Both the position numbers and the translations under genes were made by a program. From positions 308,718 to 372,717 of the forward strand of contig NZ_LMGT01000004.1 in NCBI RefSeq assembly GCF_001427825.1: DNA of 64,000 nt, given 5' to 3'. Each line of letters begins with the position of its first letter. Position 1 is the first letter of the stretch. This document shows, piece after piece, positions 63,796-64,000 of this stretch. This DNA is from Brevundimonas sp. Root608. Its GTDB lineage: Bacteria; Pseudomonadota; Alphaproteobacteria; Caulobacterales; Caulobacteraceae. The notes beneath the pieces were generated by a model, which made no database searches, was not told the DNA's origin, and saw only the letters and a list, made by a program, of their open reading frames with translations.

Positions 63796-64000
63796 CCGTA
63801 ACGTCTGCTCCCACATCGTGGGGAGGGGGACCGCCGCGCTACCTCCCATCCGCGATGGGGAGAAGACAGTCCCCCCTCCGTGCATCCCCGCGAAGCGCGT
63901 GACGCTGCTCGCCGGATCTATAGTCGGGTTGGCGGGAAAATATCCTGCCGGTTCAACATCTTCCGCTTTTCTCAAACTCTATTGTCAGCACCGCCCCCCG
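63796..64000. other. Intergenic region at right edge
   Basis: No coding frame is recognised. It holds C-rich/G-rich short palindromic pieces (CCCACATCGTGGGGAGG, CCTCCCATCCGCGATGGGGA) resembling part of the astD-astB repeat. The final 60 bases become AT-richer (GGGAAAATATCC, CTCAAACTCTATTG) and may hold a promoter for a gene beyond the window. Confidence 0.4.

Overview
The window is a GC-rich alphaproteobacterial chromosome segment, almost certainly from the Caulobacterales and most likely a Brevundimonas-like organism. The pointers are a divK-pleD cell-cycle operon with strong likeness to Caulobacter DivK/PleD, a class I lysyl-tRNA synthetase, a Coq4-family ubiquinone protein, an alphaproteobacterial zinc-ribbon DinB, a cysteine-free L33, and a GyrA quinolone region carrying Ala/Met where E. 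coli has Ser83/Asp87. Gene density is high and most genes are housekeeping. No prophage, insertion sequence, integrase, CRISPR array or rRNA operon is visible.

Layout. 1-5845: YccF (partial), small conserved proteins, a DMT exporter, Coq4, then a type III polyketide synthase / isoprenylcysteine-type methyltransferase / ribbon-helix-helix cassette, a SIMPL protein and two related one-pass membrane proteins driven by a consensus general-stress (EcfG) promoter. 5963-14873: UvrD/PcrA helicase, O-antigen ligase-like protein, ParE, histidine phosphatase, GT4 glycosyltransferase and an SPFH + ribbon-helix-helix pair. 15073-20351: autotransporter, tRNA-Val, lipoprotein and the translationally coupled queC-queE-queD operon. 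20522-26725: hybrid kinase, ligase-associated exonuclease, two thioesterases, a block of two pairs of tandem paralogues with leader hairpins, and an S24/HTH repressor. 26855-34373: SH3 protein, LysS, a second hybrid kinase that has no ATPase domain, queA-tgt, lipoprotein, a zinc-ribbon micro-ORF, tRNA-Lys. 34483-42554: CaiB-type CoA transferase, lipoprotein under a second EcfG promoter, TamA-TamB. 42664-50968: an arginine succinyltransferase (AST) cluster with an M20 hydrolase, GNAT and MHS transporter, then PhhA and HspQ. 51114-58287: Ppx/GppA, two tandem cyclophilins, CoaD, class IV aminotransferase, GyrA. 58413-63795: SodC-like lipoprotein, lipoprotein, DUF5990, L33, PleD, DivK, DinB.

How genes work together. 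QueC, QueE, QueD, QueA and Tgt cover most of queuosine synthesis from two loci; QueD and Tgt both show altered metal or active-site residues. DivK and PleD control cell cycle and c-di-GMP, and a CtrA-like box lies upstream of divK. TamA and TamB form an outer-membrane assembly module. The AST cluster has AstA, AstD and AstB but neither AstC nor AstE, and the adjacent M20 hydrolase is a candidate substitute for AstE.

Non-coding structure includes two copies of a 129-bp palindrome-flanked repeat, a 25-bp inverted repeat that carries the astB ribosome-binding site, an operator-like dyad before the S24 repressor, and several intrinsic terminators. Nothing clearly qualifies as a wholly new system. 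The best candidates for follow-up are the ATPase-less hybrid kinase, the hairpin-controlled paralogue block at 24.2-26.0 kb and the two EcfG-driven small envelope genes.
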